64,000 nt of DNA from Candidatus Methylophosphatis roskildensis (GTDB lineage Bacteria > Pseudomonadota > Gammaproteobacteria > Burkholderiales > Rhodocyclaceae), in contig JADJEV010000005.1 in the NCBI GenBank assembly GCA_016708905.1, positions 186,001 to 250,000 of the forward strand, given 5' to 3'. The translations under genes and the position numbers were made by a program. Of this stretch, positions 26,032 through 36,874 are shown in pieces; the first letter of the stretch is position 1; the number at the start of each line of letters is the position of its first letter. A model generated the notes under the pieces. That model was not told where the DNA came from and did not search any database. It worked only from the letters and a program-made list of their open reading frames with translations.

Positions 26032-26964
26032 TCAGCCGGTACGCGCGACTCGGCCGGCCAGGTAGGTCCACACCAGGGTCGACGCAGCGTTTGCGGTGAG
26101 TTCGGCATGGTCGTAGGCCGGTGCGACCTCGACGCAATCCATGCCGACGAAGTCGAGGTCGGCCAGTTCCTCGAGCAGGGTCAGCACCTGCGCCGTCGTC
26201 AGCCCGCCGGGCTCCGGCGTGCCGGTGCCGGGCGCGAAGGCCGGGTCGAGACAGTCGATGTCGATGGTCAGGTACACCGGCGCTGCCGCGGCACGCACCC
26301 GGCGGCGGATCTCGTCGATGACGAATGCAAGCTGGGCCGAACTCTCGGCCCCGCGCAACTCGCGCGCGCTGAATACGCGCCCGCCGACGCTGTTGACGTA
26401 TTCGCGCGCCGCTTTCCCGCCGGATGAGCGGATGCCGATCTGCACCGTCGCCTGGGGCAGCACGAGGCCTTGCTGGAGCGCCTCCCGGGCCCACGTGCCA
26501 TGGCCGGAGGGTTCGCCGAAGTGGTCCCGCCAGGTGTCGCAGTGGGCGTCGAAATGCACCAGCGCCAGCGGGCGCCCAAGCGCTTTGCGATAGGCGCGCA
26601 GCAGCGGCAGGGTGATCGAGTGGTCTCCGCCCAGCCAGACCATGTGGTGGGCGGCGATCAGAGCCTCGGCCTGTGGCTGCAGCGCCGCGCGCATGGTCTC
26701 GATCGAGCTGTTCGGAAGCAGCAGATCGCCGACGTCGCAGATCTGCCCGAGCGGCGAGACGTCGAAGAACGGATGTTCGGCATCGCACAGCATCTGGCTG
26801 GCGCGCCGTATCGCCGACGGCCCGAAGCGCGCGCCCGGCCGGTTGGTCACCGCACCGTCCCAGGCGATACCGGCGACACAGTAGCGCCGACCGCGCGCCT
26901 GCGCACGCGCCGGTTCCCGCAGAAAGCTACCGGCGTTCAGGTAGGGGAAGGCGTGCTGGCTCAT
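26032..26964 (-). CDS. speB: Agmatinase/ureohydrolase family enzyme
   Basis: A 310-residue ureohydrolase with all manganese ligands: H115 in GGDHS, D139, H141 and D143 in FDAHCDTW, and D235 and D237 in DIDCLDP. Agmatinase splits agmatine to putrescine and urea, which would feed the puu/spu operon. Guanidinobutyrase and guanidinopropionase share these motifs, so the substrate is inferred from the polyamine context. It is divergent from the amidotransferase/mmsA operon. Confidence 0.85.
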   Translation of the reverse strand: MSQHAFPYLNAGSFLREPARAQARGRRYCVAGIAWDGAVTNRPGARFGPSAIRRASQMLCDAEHPFFDVSPLGQICDVGDLLLPNSSIETMRAALQPQAEALIAAHHMVWLGGDHSITLPLLRAYRKALGRPLALVHFDAHCDTWRDHFGEPSGHGTWAREALQQGLVLPQATVQIGIRSSGGKAAREYVNSVGGRVFSARELRGAESSAQLAFVIDEIRRRVRAAAAPVYLTIDIDCLDPAFAPGTGTPEPGGLTTAQVLTLLEELADLDFVGMDCVEVAPAYDHAELTANAASTLVWTYLAGRVARTG

Positions 26965-27112
26965 GACGTCTGATTCGCGGCAAAGATGGGAAGAAGCGCG
27001 CGCATTCGCGGCAACTGGTTTGGCTGTTACAGTTGCAGCCTCTTGTCGAAGCCAATGCTACCCTTCGACCGGTAACGCTGCATGGATCACGGCAGCGACC
27101 GGAGCCGCTCCC

Positions 27113-27223
27113 ATGCCAGAAATCGCCCTCGACTGGATATCCGCCGTCCGCCCTTCCGACGCCATGCGCTTCGTTGCCAACCATCCGCGCGGCGATCTCG
27201 GCCTCGGCGAACCCGCAATATGA
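27113..27223 (+). CDS. Possible 36-residue leader ORF coupled to the amidotransferase
   Basis: The frame starts MPEIALDWISAVRPSDAM and its TGA overlaps the next gene's ATG as ATGA. This tight fit suggests translational coupling. No family is recognised; it may be a remnant or chance in GC-rich DNA. Confidence 0.3.
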   Translation: MPEIALDWISAVRPSDAMRFVANHPRGDLGLGEPAI

Positions 27224-27930
27224 GGCCGATCGCCGTGGTCCAGAACGCGCACGACGACGGCCCCGGCCATTTCGGCGCCTTCATGGCAGCGCAGTCCATG
27301 CCGCTGCGCGTATTCCACGCATCGAACGGCGAGGATCTGCCGCGCATGCTCGACGATTTCAGCGGCCTCGCCGTGCTCGGCGGGCCGATGAGCGCCAACG
27401 ACGATCTGCCCTTACTGCGCCAGACCGAGGCGCTGATCCGCGCGGCGATGCGCGACGACGTACCGGTACTCGGCCATTGCCTGGGCGGCCAGTTGATGGC
27501 CCGCGCGCTGGGCGGCAGGGTGACGCGCGCGGCCCAGCCGGAAATCGGCTGGATCGACATCGCCGCGCGGCCGGGCACCGGAGCCGCGGAGTGGTTCGGC
27601 GCCGATGCCTTGAGCATTTTCCACTGGCACGCCGAGACCTTCTCGGTGCCGCCGGGCGCGCGGCATCTGGCGGCCAGCGCCTGGTGCGAGAACCAGGCGT
27701 TCGCCTGTGGCGATCTGCGTCTGGCGATGCAGTTCCACTGCGAAATCACCGTCGACAAGATCGACGCATGGCTCGACAGCCAAACCGGCCGCGCCGAGAT
27801 CGCAGCGCACGCCGTCGACAGCGTCCAGACGCCGGTGCGGATCCGCGCGCTGACCCAGAGCCGCATCGCTGCCAGTCTCGTGACGGCGGAGCACATTTAC
27901 ACGCGCTGGATGCGCGGGCTGCGCACCTGA
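27220..27930 (+). CDS. Class I glutamine amidotransferase-like protein
   Basis: A 236-residue stand-alone amidotransferase of the GMP-synthase-like type. C87 in GHCLGGQ is the nucleophile and a histidine/glutamate pair occurs in FHWHAETF plus a later H. Such lone amidotransferases often act on gamma-glutamyl compounds or amides. It lies 23 bp before mmsA and divergent from speB, which hints at nitrogen-compound breakdown, but the substrate is unknown. Confidence 0.8.
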   Translation: MRPIAVVQNAHDDGPGHFGAFMAAQSMPLRVFHASNGEDLPRMLDDFSGLAVLGGPMSANDDLPLLRQTEALIRAAMRDDVPVLGHCLGGQLMARALGGRVTRAAQPEIGWIDIAARPGTGAAEWFGADALSIFHWHAETFSVPPGARHLAASAWCENQAFACGDLRLAMQFHCEITVDKIDAWLDSQTGRAEIAAHAVDSVQTPVRIRALTQSRIAASLVTAEHIYTRWMRGLRT

Positions 27931-27953
27931 AACGCCCACCCCGGAGAACCGCA

Positions 27954-29438
<1,485 letters not shown>

Positions 29439-29937
29439 CCCACACGCCGGCGGCTGCCATCCAGCGGTGAACGCTCCCATGGACATCGAGCCGCCGCGGC
29501 ACCCGTGGGAAGTTATCGCATGGTCATTGGAGGCTTCTCCGACCCTGTCACCGGCATAAACAAGGGAACCGCTATTGACCGTGCCCGCCGGCGCAGGCTG
29601 CGCCAGCCTCGCAATGCTCGCCTCGCCTTCACTGACGGCGCGAAACCATTTGTTGAATGGTACGCCGAAGTGCTTTCGGCTCCTGCCGATACGGGCATCG
29701 ACATCTGGGCTCGCCGCCGCTGATTCCAGACGGTCCTTTTGCCTCGTTTCACAAGTCCGGCAACGTATTCGGTGGCGAATCACCCCTGGCCGTTCTTCTC
29801 CCTCCCTCTTCCTGGGGGAAGGGGTATGACCGGCGCGGGCGGAAGCCGCGCCACAGGGCGCGATCGGCAGCCGCATTTCCGCCTCCCCGCGCAAGTCGGG
29901 GTGGGGGAGAACGTGCGTGCATTTGTAGAACCGCCTA
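29439..29937. other. Gene-free stretch between convergent mmsA and dctP
   Basis: No gene is supported. The right end is rich in GGGGAAGGGG/CCTCTTCCTGG and GCAAGTCGGGGTGGGGGAG blocks like those of common dispersed intergenic repeats in high-GC genomes; a similar block recurs near 31080-31115 in front of the other dct gene. Confidence 0.45.
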
Positions 29938-30996
29938 CTAAAGCTTTGACGGATCGAAGCCTGTCTCCTTGTAGACCTTCTCGATAGTCTCCTTGCCGAT
30001 GCGGCTTTCCATCGTCTTGTGCACCGGCACCAGAACCTTCTTGAAGGCCAGGCGCTCTTCGCCGGTCGGCACGTAGACCGTGCTCTTGCCGGATTTCCTT
30101 ACACCTTCGAGCGCCGCATCATTCTCCTCCTTGGCGATCTGGTTGGCATAGTCGGTGGATTCCCGCATCGCCTGCTCGAGCTGGCCGCGCACTTCTGCCG
30201 GCAGTGCGTCCCAGAACTTGTCGTTGGTGATCACTGCATAGCCGAGGTAGCCGTGATTGGACACCCGCACGTACTTCTGCACTTCATGCATGTTCTGCGT
30301 GTAGAGATTGGACGGCGGGTTCTCCGTACCGTCGACCACGCCCGCCTGCAGCGCCTGGTAGACCTCGGAGAAGGCCATCACCTGGGGCAGCACGCCAAGC
30401 GCACGCATTTGGGCCTCGAGCACCTTGGACGGCTGGATACGCATTCTCTGGCCCGCGAAGTCCTCGACCGTCCGGATCGGCTGATTGGAACTGAACACCT
30501 TGAAGCCGTTGTCCCAGTAGGCCAGGCCCTTGATGCCCTTGGGTTCCAGTTTCGCCAACAATTGCCTGCCCACCGGGCCCTGGGTGACCTTGTGCAGTTC
30601 CCCGTAGCTGTCGAAAAGGTAAGGCAGGTCGAAGACCTCGAATTCCCGCACGCCAAGCGGACCGAACTTGGCGAGTGAGGGCGCCAGCATCTGCACCGCC
30701 CCGAGCTGCAGGGCCTCCAGCTCTTCCTTGTCCTTGTAGAGCGTGCTGTTGGGATAGACCTCGACCTTGACTCTGCCCTTGGTAAGCTCCTCGGCCCGTT
30801 TCTTGAAGAACTCGGCCGCCTTGCCCTTCGGCGTATCGTTGGCGACGACGTGGCTGAATCTGATCACCGGCGGCGCAGTCGACGTACCGCGTCCCGAATC
30901 GCAGGCCGCCAGCAAACTGACCGCGAGCAGGAAAGCCAGAAGGCGACATCCTGAACAAACGCGGCGCACGGACTCATGGGTGGAATGCGAACTCAC
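29938..30996 (-). CDS. Second TRAP-type solute-binding protein, lipoprotein form
   Basis: A 352-residue DctP-family periplasmic binding protein. GTG at 30996 with GGAG seven bases upstream starts the best product; it has a lipobox in FLLAVSLLAAC, so this copy should be anchored to the membrane. The conserved SHVVANDTPKGKAAEFF and MAFSEVYQALQAGVVDGTEN segments are present. It lies last in the TRAP operon, 130 bp after dctM, giving this transporter two binding proteins. About half its residues match the first copy in the alignable segments. Confidence 0.87.
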   Translation of the reverse strand: MSSHSTHESVRRVCSGCRLLAFLLAVSLLAACDSGRGTSTAPPVIRFSHVVANDTPKGKAAEFFKKRAEELTKGRVKVEVYPNSTLYKDKEELEALQLGAVQMLAPSLAKFGPLGVREFEVFDLPYLFDSYGELHKVTQGPVGRQLLAKLEPKGIKGLAYWDNGFKVFSSNQPIRTVEDFAGQRMRIQPSKVLEAQMRALGVLPQVMAFSEVYQALQAGVVDGTENPPSNLYTQNMHEVQKYVRVSNHGYLGYAVITNDKFWDALPAEVRGQLEQAMRESTDYANQIAKEENDAALEGVRKSGKSTVYVPTGEERLAFKKVLVPVHKTMESRIGKETIEKVYKETGFDPSKL

Positions 30997-31125
30997 TATC
31001 CGCTCCGCGGCTATCGGGCATCCGTCGATCGATGCGATGTCGGCAAGTCCTGAGCCAGCGAGCTTGCAGGAGAGGCCCACCCTCCCCCGCGCTGCGCGCG
31101 GGAGAGGGGGCCGGTCAGAGACCGG

Positions 31126-32403
31126 TCAGAACAGCAACTCGGGCAGCCACAGCGACAAGGCCGGGACGTAGGTTACGATCACGAGGAAGACCAGCAGCAC
31201 GCTGAGCCAGGGCAGCGCGGCGCGCACCACCTGCACGATCGACATGTTGGTGATGCCGGCAGTCACGAACAGGTTCAAGCCGACCGGTGGGGTCACCATG
31301 CCGATCTCGAGGTTCACCACCATGATGATGCCCAGGTGCACCGGATCGATGCCAAGCTGGGTCGCGATCGGAAACAGGATCGGCGCCAGAATCAGGATGA
31401 TCCCGGTCGGCTCCATGAAGTTGCCCGCCATCAGCAGAAGGACGTTCACCACGATCAGGAACTGCCACGGCGCCATGCCCCAGGACACGATGGTCTCGGC
31501 GATCGCCTGCGGGATGCGCTCGGTCGTCAGCACGTGCGCGAACAGCAGGGCATTGGCGACGATGAACATCAGCATCACCGTCACCCGCGCGGCATCGACC
31601 AGGACATGCGGAACCTTGGGCAGGCCGATGTCCCGATAGACGAAGACGGCGACGAAGAAGGCGTATACCGCCGCGACGGCGGCCGCTTCGGTCGGCGTGA
31701 ACACGCCGCCATAGATTCCGCCCAGGATGATGACCAGCAGCAGCAGGCCCCAGATCGAATCGCGCCCGGCCTTCAGAACCTCGCCGACCGACGCGCGCGG
31801 CTGTCGCGGCAGATTCAACATGCGCGCCCGCACATAGATCGCCGCCATCAACATCAGGCCGAGCGTGATGCCGGGGATGACCCCGGCCATGAACAGCTTG
31901 CCCACCGAGGTCTCGGTGGCCGCGCCATAGACCACCATCACGATCGATGGCGGAATCAGAATGCCGAGCGTCCCGGCGTTGCAGATCACGCCCGCGGCGA
32001 AGGGTTGCGAATAGCCGGACTTGACCATGCCGGCGATCACGATCGAGCCCACCGCCACCACCGTGGCCGGCGAGGAACCCGAGACCGCCGCGAACAGCAT
32101 GCAGGCCAGCACCGAGGCCATCGCGAGACCGCCGCGCAGGTGGCCGATGCAGGCGATGGCGAAGCGGATCATGCGTTTGGCCACGCCGCCGGTGGTCATG
32201 AAGGCGCCGGAGAGTATGAAGAACGGGATCGCCAGCAGTGTGAAATGCTCGGAAGTCTCGAACAGCTTCAGTGCCAGCGAGGGCAGCGAATCCTGACCGA
32301 AGAACAGGATCGTCAGCACCGACGACAGGCCGAGCGCGATGGCGATCGGCATGCCGAGCAGCATGAAGGTGAACAGCAGGATGAACAGGATGGCCGTGGT
32401 CAT
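31126..32403 (-). CDS. dctM: TRAP transporter large permease, DctM
   Basis: The 425-residue protein has about twelve membrane helices, with the family blocks ALGLSSVLTILFFG, GSSPATVVAVGSIVI and LGILIPPSIVMVVYG. DctM is the ion-coupled permease that moves the solute from the binding protein across the inner membrane, with sodium in known members. The start overlaps the dctQ stop as ATGA. The typical substrates of such systems are C4-dicarboxylates and other organic acids. Confidence 0.93.
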   Translation of the reverse strand: MTTAILFILLFTFMLLGMPIAIALGLSSVLTILFFGQDSLPSLALKLFETSEHFTLLAIPFFILSGAFMTTGGVAKRMIRFAIACIGHLRGGLAMASVLACMLFAAVSGSSPATVVAVGSIVIAGMVKSGYSQPFAAGVICNAGTLGILIPPSIVMVVYGAATETSVGKLFMAGVIPGITLGLMLMAAIYVRARMLNLPRQPRASVGEVLKAGRDSIWGLLLLVIILGGIYGGVFTPTEAAAVAAVYAFFVAVFVYRDIGLPKVPHVLVDAARVTVMLMFIVANALLFAHVLTTERIPQAIAETIVSWGMAPWQFLIVVNVLLLMAGNFMEPTGIILILAPILFPIATQLGIDPVHLGIIMVVNLEIGMVTPPVGLNLFVTAGITNMSIVQVVRAALPWLSVLLVFLVIVTYVPALSLWLPELLF

Positions 32404-32957
32404 TTCTGGTCGCTCCCCGTCGCTTGGTCCGAGTTGTCGGTCTGTTTGAGCTTGAGGGCGTCGGCGGCCTCGTCGGCGAGCTGGAGCCGCGATTCCTTGC
32501 CACTGACGATCCGGTAGAGCGACTCCGCGAAGCGTATGAACAGCAGCCCAAAGCCGATTGGCAACACCAGCCGCGGTACCCACTGGGGTATCGGCAAATC
32601 CTGGGCGAGGATGCCAATCTCATGCATCTTGCCGACGTATATCCAGCTGCCGTAGAATACGATCGCCGCATACACCATGCACAGCGCGGCCGCCAAGCCG
32701 CCGGCTATCCGCGCCGGGCGCTCGCCCAGCGTCTTGACCAGCGCATCGACGCCGATGTGGGAGCGGACGCGAACGCCGTACGCCATGCCGAGAAAGATGA
32801 GCCACGCGAACAGGTAGGTGACCAGTTCGAGAGCCCAGACGAAACTGTAATTGAACACGTAGCGCGCGACCACCTGAGAGAAGGTGATCACCGTCATGAC
32901 GGCGAGGATGAGGGCAATCAAGCCCTCCTCCAGCCGCTCGAATATGGACCGTATCAC
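32400..32957 (-). CDS. dctQ: TRAP transporter small permease, DctQ
   Basis: The 185-residue protein with four membrane helices has the DctQ core VITFSQVVARYVFNYSFVWA followed by ELVTYLFAWLIFLGMAYGVR. It partners DctM. The C-terminal tail (about 30 residues, charged) is cytoplasmic. Spacing of 30 bp from dctP and a 4-bp overlap with dctM show a single operon. Confidence 0.92.
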   Translation of the reverse strand: MIRSIFERLEEGLIALILAVMTVITFSQVVARYVFNYSFVWALELVTYLFAWLIFLGMAYGVRVRSHIGVDALVKTLGERPARIAGGLAAALCMVYAAIVFYGSWIYVGKMHEIGILAQDLPIPQWVPRLVLPIGFGLLFIRFAESLYRIVSGKESRLQLADEAADALKLKQTDNSDQATGSDQK

Positions 32958-32987
32958 GAGCGTCTCCTTTGGTCGCGCGGCGACGCT

Positions 32988-33986
32988 TTACTTGCTACAA
33001 CCTTTTTGTGCGGCCTTGATCAGGTCGATGCCGATACCGGACTCGAACTTCTTCCAGACCGGCTCCATCGTCTTGCGCCAGGCCGCCAGATCCTCCGCCG
33101 AAAGCGCCTGGATCTTGGCCTTGCCGGCATCGGCGATCAGCTTGCGATCACGCTTGTCGAATTCGCTCGCCATGTTGTTCGAAAACTTGGTCGCCTCGTT
33201 CATGGCTTCCGTCAGCCCTTTGCGGATGTCCGCGGGCAGCCCGTCCCACCATTTGGCATTGGTGATCACCATGTAGTCGAGCACGCCATGGTTGGTCTCG
33301 GCGATGGTCTTCTGCACTTCGAAGAACTTCTGCGAAAAGATGTTGGACCAGGTGTTTTCCTGACCGTCCACCACGCCGGTCTGCAGCGCCTGATAGACCT
33401 CGCTGAAGGCCATCTTCTGCGGGTTGGCGCCGACGGCGCGGAACTGCGCCTCGAGCACGTCCGAGGCCTGAATGCGGAACTTCAGCCCGTTCACGTCCTC
33501 CGGGCGCTTGAGCTGGTCCTTGTTTGACGACAACTGCTTCATGCCGTTGTGCCAGTAGCCGAGGCCCTTGATGCCCTGCCTCGTCATCGCGTCAAGGAGT
33601 GCCAGGCCAGCGGGGCCGTCCTGGAAACAGTCCAGCGCCTCGGGATTCGGGAACAGGAAGGGAAGGTCGAAGACCTGGATCTTCTTCGTGTACCGGTCGA
33701 ACTTGGAGAGCGAGGGTGCGATGAGCTGCACGTCGCCGAGCAGCAGCGCCTCCAGTTCCTTGGCGTCACCGAACAGTTGCGAGCTCGGGAACAACTGCAC
33801 GTCGACCTTGCCGGGCAGCTTCTTCTCGGCCAGCTCCTTGAACTTGATTGCGCCCTGGCCTTTCGGCGTGTTCTCCGCCACGACGTGACTGAACTTGATG
33901 ACGATCGGCTGGGCCAGCGCGGGCACACTGGCCATCGCCAGCCCTGCGGTTGCGAATGCTGCGAGAACAAATGACCTCGTTTTCAT
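32988..33986 (-). CDS. dctP: TRAP-type C4-dicarboxylate binding protein, DctP
   Basis: A 332-residue periplasmic protein with a cleavable signal (MKTRSFVLAAFATAGLAMAS, cut after ALA). IKFSHVVAENTPKGQGAIKF and FRIQASDVLEAQFRAVGANP are typical of dicarboxylate DctP. The start at 33986 has AGGAGGAG six bases upstream; a GTG two codons earlier overlaps the binding site. It heads the operon dctP-dctQ-dctM-second binding protein and is divergent from the sensor kinase gene. Confidence 0.93.
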   Translation of the reverse strand: MKTRSFVLAAFATAGLAMASVPALAQPIVIKFSHVVAENTPKGQGAIKFKELAEKKLPGKVDVQLFPSSQLFGDAKELEALLLGDVQLIAPSLSKFDRYTKKIQVFDLPFLFPNPEALDCFQDGPAGLALLDAMTRQGIKGLGYWHNGMKQLSSNKDQLKRPEDVNGLKFRIQASDVLEAQFRAVGANPQKMAFSEVYQALQTGVVDGQENTWSNIFSQKFFEVQKTIAETNHGVLDYMVITNAKWWDGLPADIRKGLTEAMNEATKFSNNMASEFDKRDRKLIADAGKAKIQALSAEDLAAWRKTMEPVWKKFESGIGIDLIKAAQKGCSK

Positions 33987-34010
33987 CTCCACTCCTCCTA
34001 TGTTGTTTGC

Positions 34011-34138
34011 CGAACTTGAAGTTCGACGTTTTTAACGACTGCAAACGGTCCTGCGAAAGTATCGTCATTGTTGCGCTCGCAAGACCGCGGCGAAATTGTG
34101 GATGTCCGCAGTCTCCCGAGCGATTGTGGAAACCCGCA
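34011..34138 (+). promoter_or_regulatory. Palindrome and tandem operator-like repeats between dctP and dctB
   Basis: In the divergent dctP-dctB space lie a perfect 7-1-7 palindrome CGAACTTGAAGTTCG (34011-34025) and two direct repeats ATTGTGGATGTCCGCA (34095-34110) and ATTGTGGAAACCCGCA (34123-34138), 28 bases apart. Each repeat is itself a near dyad (TGTGGA-N2-TCCGCA). They are good candidates for binding sites of the DctR-like regulator encoded nearby; no footprint data exist here. Confidence 0.5.
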
Positions 34139-34208
34139 ATCATCACCGTATTCCGGCGGCAATCCGCCCAGCGTAGGATAGTCGGGATTTTCCGAGGACC
34201 GAGGATAC

Positions 34209-36197
34209 ATGGCTTTTTTCTCCGCGTCGAAAGTCTCTCCGCTCGCGCCCTCGTTTCCGCGCTGGCTCTGGCATCTGCCGCGCGTGGCACCCCTGCTCGC
34301 GCTGGCGGCGACCCTCGCCCTGCTCTGGTCGCTGCACCGCAGCGATATCGAGGAGCAGCGGGCAACCCTGATCAGCGACGTGCTGTGGGTCGAGCAGAAC
34401 ATCCGCTTCCAGATGGAGCGAAACGCCGAGCAGCTCGGACAGCTTGGCCGCGAGGCCGCAAGCGGGACGCTCGCGGCGGCGACCTACGAAGCACGCGCAC
34501 AGGCGCTGATACGCAACAGCCAGGGACTGGTGCGCATCGTTCGACTCGACGCGCAGGCCCGCCCGCTGGCGCATTCGCCGCCGCTATCCGGGGCCGACCT
34601 CGGCGCGATGATCGACGGTATCGCCGGAACGCTCGGCATCGCGCGGCGGCTGGCGCGCCCGGTCTACGGGCCGGCCCACGATGATGGCGCGGCGGATTCG
34701 ACTTTCGCGGTTGCCGTACCGGTGTTCGCGGACACCAACGATTCCGGATCGATGGTCGGCGTTTACTCGCTGCGCACCCTGCTTGCCGAATCGGTGCCCT
34801 GGTGGTTCACCCAGAAGTACCGGCTCAACATCATCGACGGCAACGGCAGCGTGCTCGCCTCCAAGTCCAGCGTCGACGCGCTGAGCACGACCCTGTCGTA
34901 CCAGGTACCGTTCGACCCGCCGGGCAACGGCCTGGCGATCGAAGTCATCGCCTATCGGCTGGAAACGCGCGTGCTGCCGGCGCTGCTGGTGCTCGCCATC
35001 GTCGCCCTGCTGGGCGCAGTGGTGTTCAGTCTGTCCAGTCTGCGCCGCCATGTGCAGGGCCGCTATGCGGCCGAGGCTGCGCTGCGGGACGAACATGGGT
35101 TTCGCAAGGCGATGGAGGACTCGCTGCTCACCGGCTTGCGCGCGCGCGACCTCGACGGCCGGATCATCTACGTAAACCCGGCCTTCTGCCGGATGGTCGG
35201 CTGGAGCGCCGAGGAGCTCACCGGGATGAAACCGCCGATGCCCTACTGGTCGCCCGAGGAGTACGAGCAGACCCGCGCGATCCATGACCTCGTGCTGGCC
35301 GGCCGCGCGCCGCCCGAAGGCGTCGAGGTGCGGCTGAAGCGCAAGAACGGCGAGCTGTTCGAGGCCCTGATCATCGAAGCGCCGCTGATCGACGCCCAGG
35401 GCAAGCAGCGCGGCTGGATGGGATCGGTGCTCGACATCACCGAACGCAAGCGGGCACTGGAGTTCGAGCGCCAGCAGCAGGACAAGCTGCAAGCCACCGC
35501 GCGGCTGGTAACCATGGGCGAGCTGGCATCGACGCTGGCGCATGAACTCAACCAGCCGCTGTCGGCGATCGCCAGCTACAACACCGGCTGCATAAACAGG
35601 CTCGAGGAAGGCCAGATCGATCGCGAGCAGATCCTGGCCGTGCTCAGAAAACTCGGCCAGCAGGCGCAGCGGGCCGGGCAGATCGTCCGCCGCGTGCATG
35701 AATTCGTCCGCCGCAGCGAACCCAACCGCGTGCCGGCAAGCGTCGATGCCATCGTCGAGGATTCCGTCGAATTGCTCGATCCGGCAGCGCGCAAACGCGG
35801 CGCGCGCATCGACGTCAGTTATGGCGAGAACCTGCCCGAGGTGCTGGCCGATCGCGTGATGGTCGAACAAGTCATCCTGAATCTCGCCCGCAACGGCCTC
35901 GATGCGATGACCGATCTTCCGCTCGACGAGCGTGTGCTGAGCCTCAGCACCGCACGCAACGACGACGACACGCTGCGCGTTTCGATCGCCGACCGCGGCT
36001 GCGGCATCTCCGGCGACACCGAGCGGAAGCTGTTCTCCCCCTTCTTCACCACCAAGGCCGAAGGCATGGGCATGGGCCTCAACATCTGCCGCTCGATCGT
36101 CGAGTTGCACAAGGGACGGCTGTGGTTCGAACCCAACCCGAAGGGCGGCACGATCTTTCACTTCACCCTGCCGCTGGCCCATGCGGAGGTCACATGA
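34209..36197 (+). CDS. dctB: DctB-like sensor histidine kinase with PAS domain
   Basis: The 662-residue kinase has two membrane helices (about 25-43 and 257-277) around a periplasmic sensor domain, a PAS domain (about 300-420, GRIIYVNPAFCRMVGWSAEE) and a HisKA/HATPase module. H445 in AHELNQPLSAI is the phosphorylation site; ATP-binding boxes include NLARNGLDAM and GMGMGLNICRSIVELH. It likely senses the TRAP substrate and drives the response regulator whose start overlaps its stop as ATGA. Confidence 0.9.
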   Translation: MAFFSASKVSPLAPSFPRWLWHLPRVAPLLALAATLALLWSLHRSDIEEQRATLISDVLWVEQNIRFQMERNAEQLGQLGREAASGTLAAATYEARAQALIRNSQGLVRIVRLDAQARPLAHSPPLSGADLGAMIDGIAGTLGIARRLARPVYGPAHDDGAADSTFAVAVPVFADTNDSGSMVGVYSLRTLLAESVPWWFTQKYRLNIIDGNGSVLASKSSVDALSTTLSYQVPFDPPGNGLAIEVIAYRLETRVLPALLVLAIVALLGAVVFSLSSLRRHVQGRYAAEAALRDEHGFRKAMEDSLLTGLRARDLDGRIIYVNPAFCRMVGWSAEELTGMKPPMPYWSPEEYEQTRAIHDLVLAGRAPPEGVEVRLKRKNGELFEALIIEAPLIDAQGKQRGWMGSVLDITERKRALEFERQQQDKLQATARLVTMGELASTLAHELNQPLSAIASYNTGCINRLEEGQIDREQILAVLRKLGQQAQRAGQIVRRVHEFVRRSEPNRVPASVDAIVEDSVELLDPAARKRGARIDVSYGENLPEVLADRVMVEQVILNLARNGLDAMTDLPLDERVLSLSTARNDDDTLRVSIADRGCGISGDTERKLFSPFFTTKAEGMGMGLNICRSIVELHKGRLWFEPNPKGGTIFHFTLPLAHAEVT

Positions 36198-36799
36198 ACG
36201 ATATCGCCCTCGCCCACATCGTCGACGATGACGAAGCGATTCGCGATGCACTGGCATGGCTGTTCGAAACGCGCGGTGTGGCCTCGCGCACCTGGGGTTC
36301 GGCCGAAGCGTTTCTCGCCGACTATCGCGATGGAATGCACGGGTGCATCGTGCTCGACATCCGCATGGACGGAATGAGTGGCCTCGAGTGCTTCGACCGG
36401 CTGCATGATCTGGGTTGTCGCATGCCGGTGATCTTCCTCACTGGCCACGGCGACGTGCCGCTGGCCGTCGCCACGCTGCGCAAGGGCGCCTACCACTTCA
36501 TCGAGAAGCCATTCAACGACAACGAACTGGTCAACGTGGTGATCGAAGCCCTGCGCCACGATGCCGCGGCCCGCGAACTCGAGGCCAGTCAGGCCACCGT
36601 CGCATCCCGCCTGGCCAACCTGACGGCACGCGAACGCGAAGTGATGGAACTGATCCTCGCCGGCAAATACAACAAGGTCATCGCCGACCAGCTCGACATC
36701 GCCATGCGCACCGTCGAAGTTCACCGCTCGCGGGTGTTCGAGAAGATGGGCGTGCGCTCGGCCGTGGAGCTATCGCAACTGCTGGCGCGCAAGAACTGA
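36194..36799 (+). CDS. dctR: FixJ-type response regulator
   Basis: A 201-residue receiver plus LuxR/FixJ HTH protein. The acidic pocket D11-D13 and phosphoacceptor D55 (VLDIRMDGMSG) are present, with T84 and K106 as expected for switching (LTGHGD, EKPF). The C-terminal HTH reads LTAREREVMELILAGKYNKV. It follows the sensor kinase with an ATGA overlap. The regulator lacks an NtrC-type ATPase, so it should not be sigma-54 dependent. Confidence 0.9.
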   Translation: MNDIALAHIVDDDEAIRDALAWLFETRGVASRTWGSAEAFLADYRDGMHGCIVLDIRMDGMSGLECFDRLHDLGCRMPVIFLTGHGDVPLAVATLRKGAYHFIEKPFNDNELVNVVIEALRHDAAARELEASQATVASRLANLTAREREVMELILAGKYNKVIADQLDIAMRTVEVHRSRVFEKMGVRSAVELSQLLARKN

Positions 36800-36874
36800 T
36801 CGCCGCGCGCGTTCGCCAGGCGGGAAGCCGCTTCGTACGGCGACCGGCTGCAAGCCAGCCACACCCCGAACAAA

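Noticed and set aside
29760..31115. CRISPR-like repeats of GGGGAG blocks
   Set aside because: The short GC-rich blocks are neither regular nor separated by spacers of constant size.
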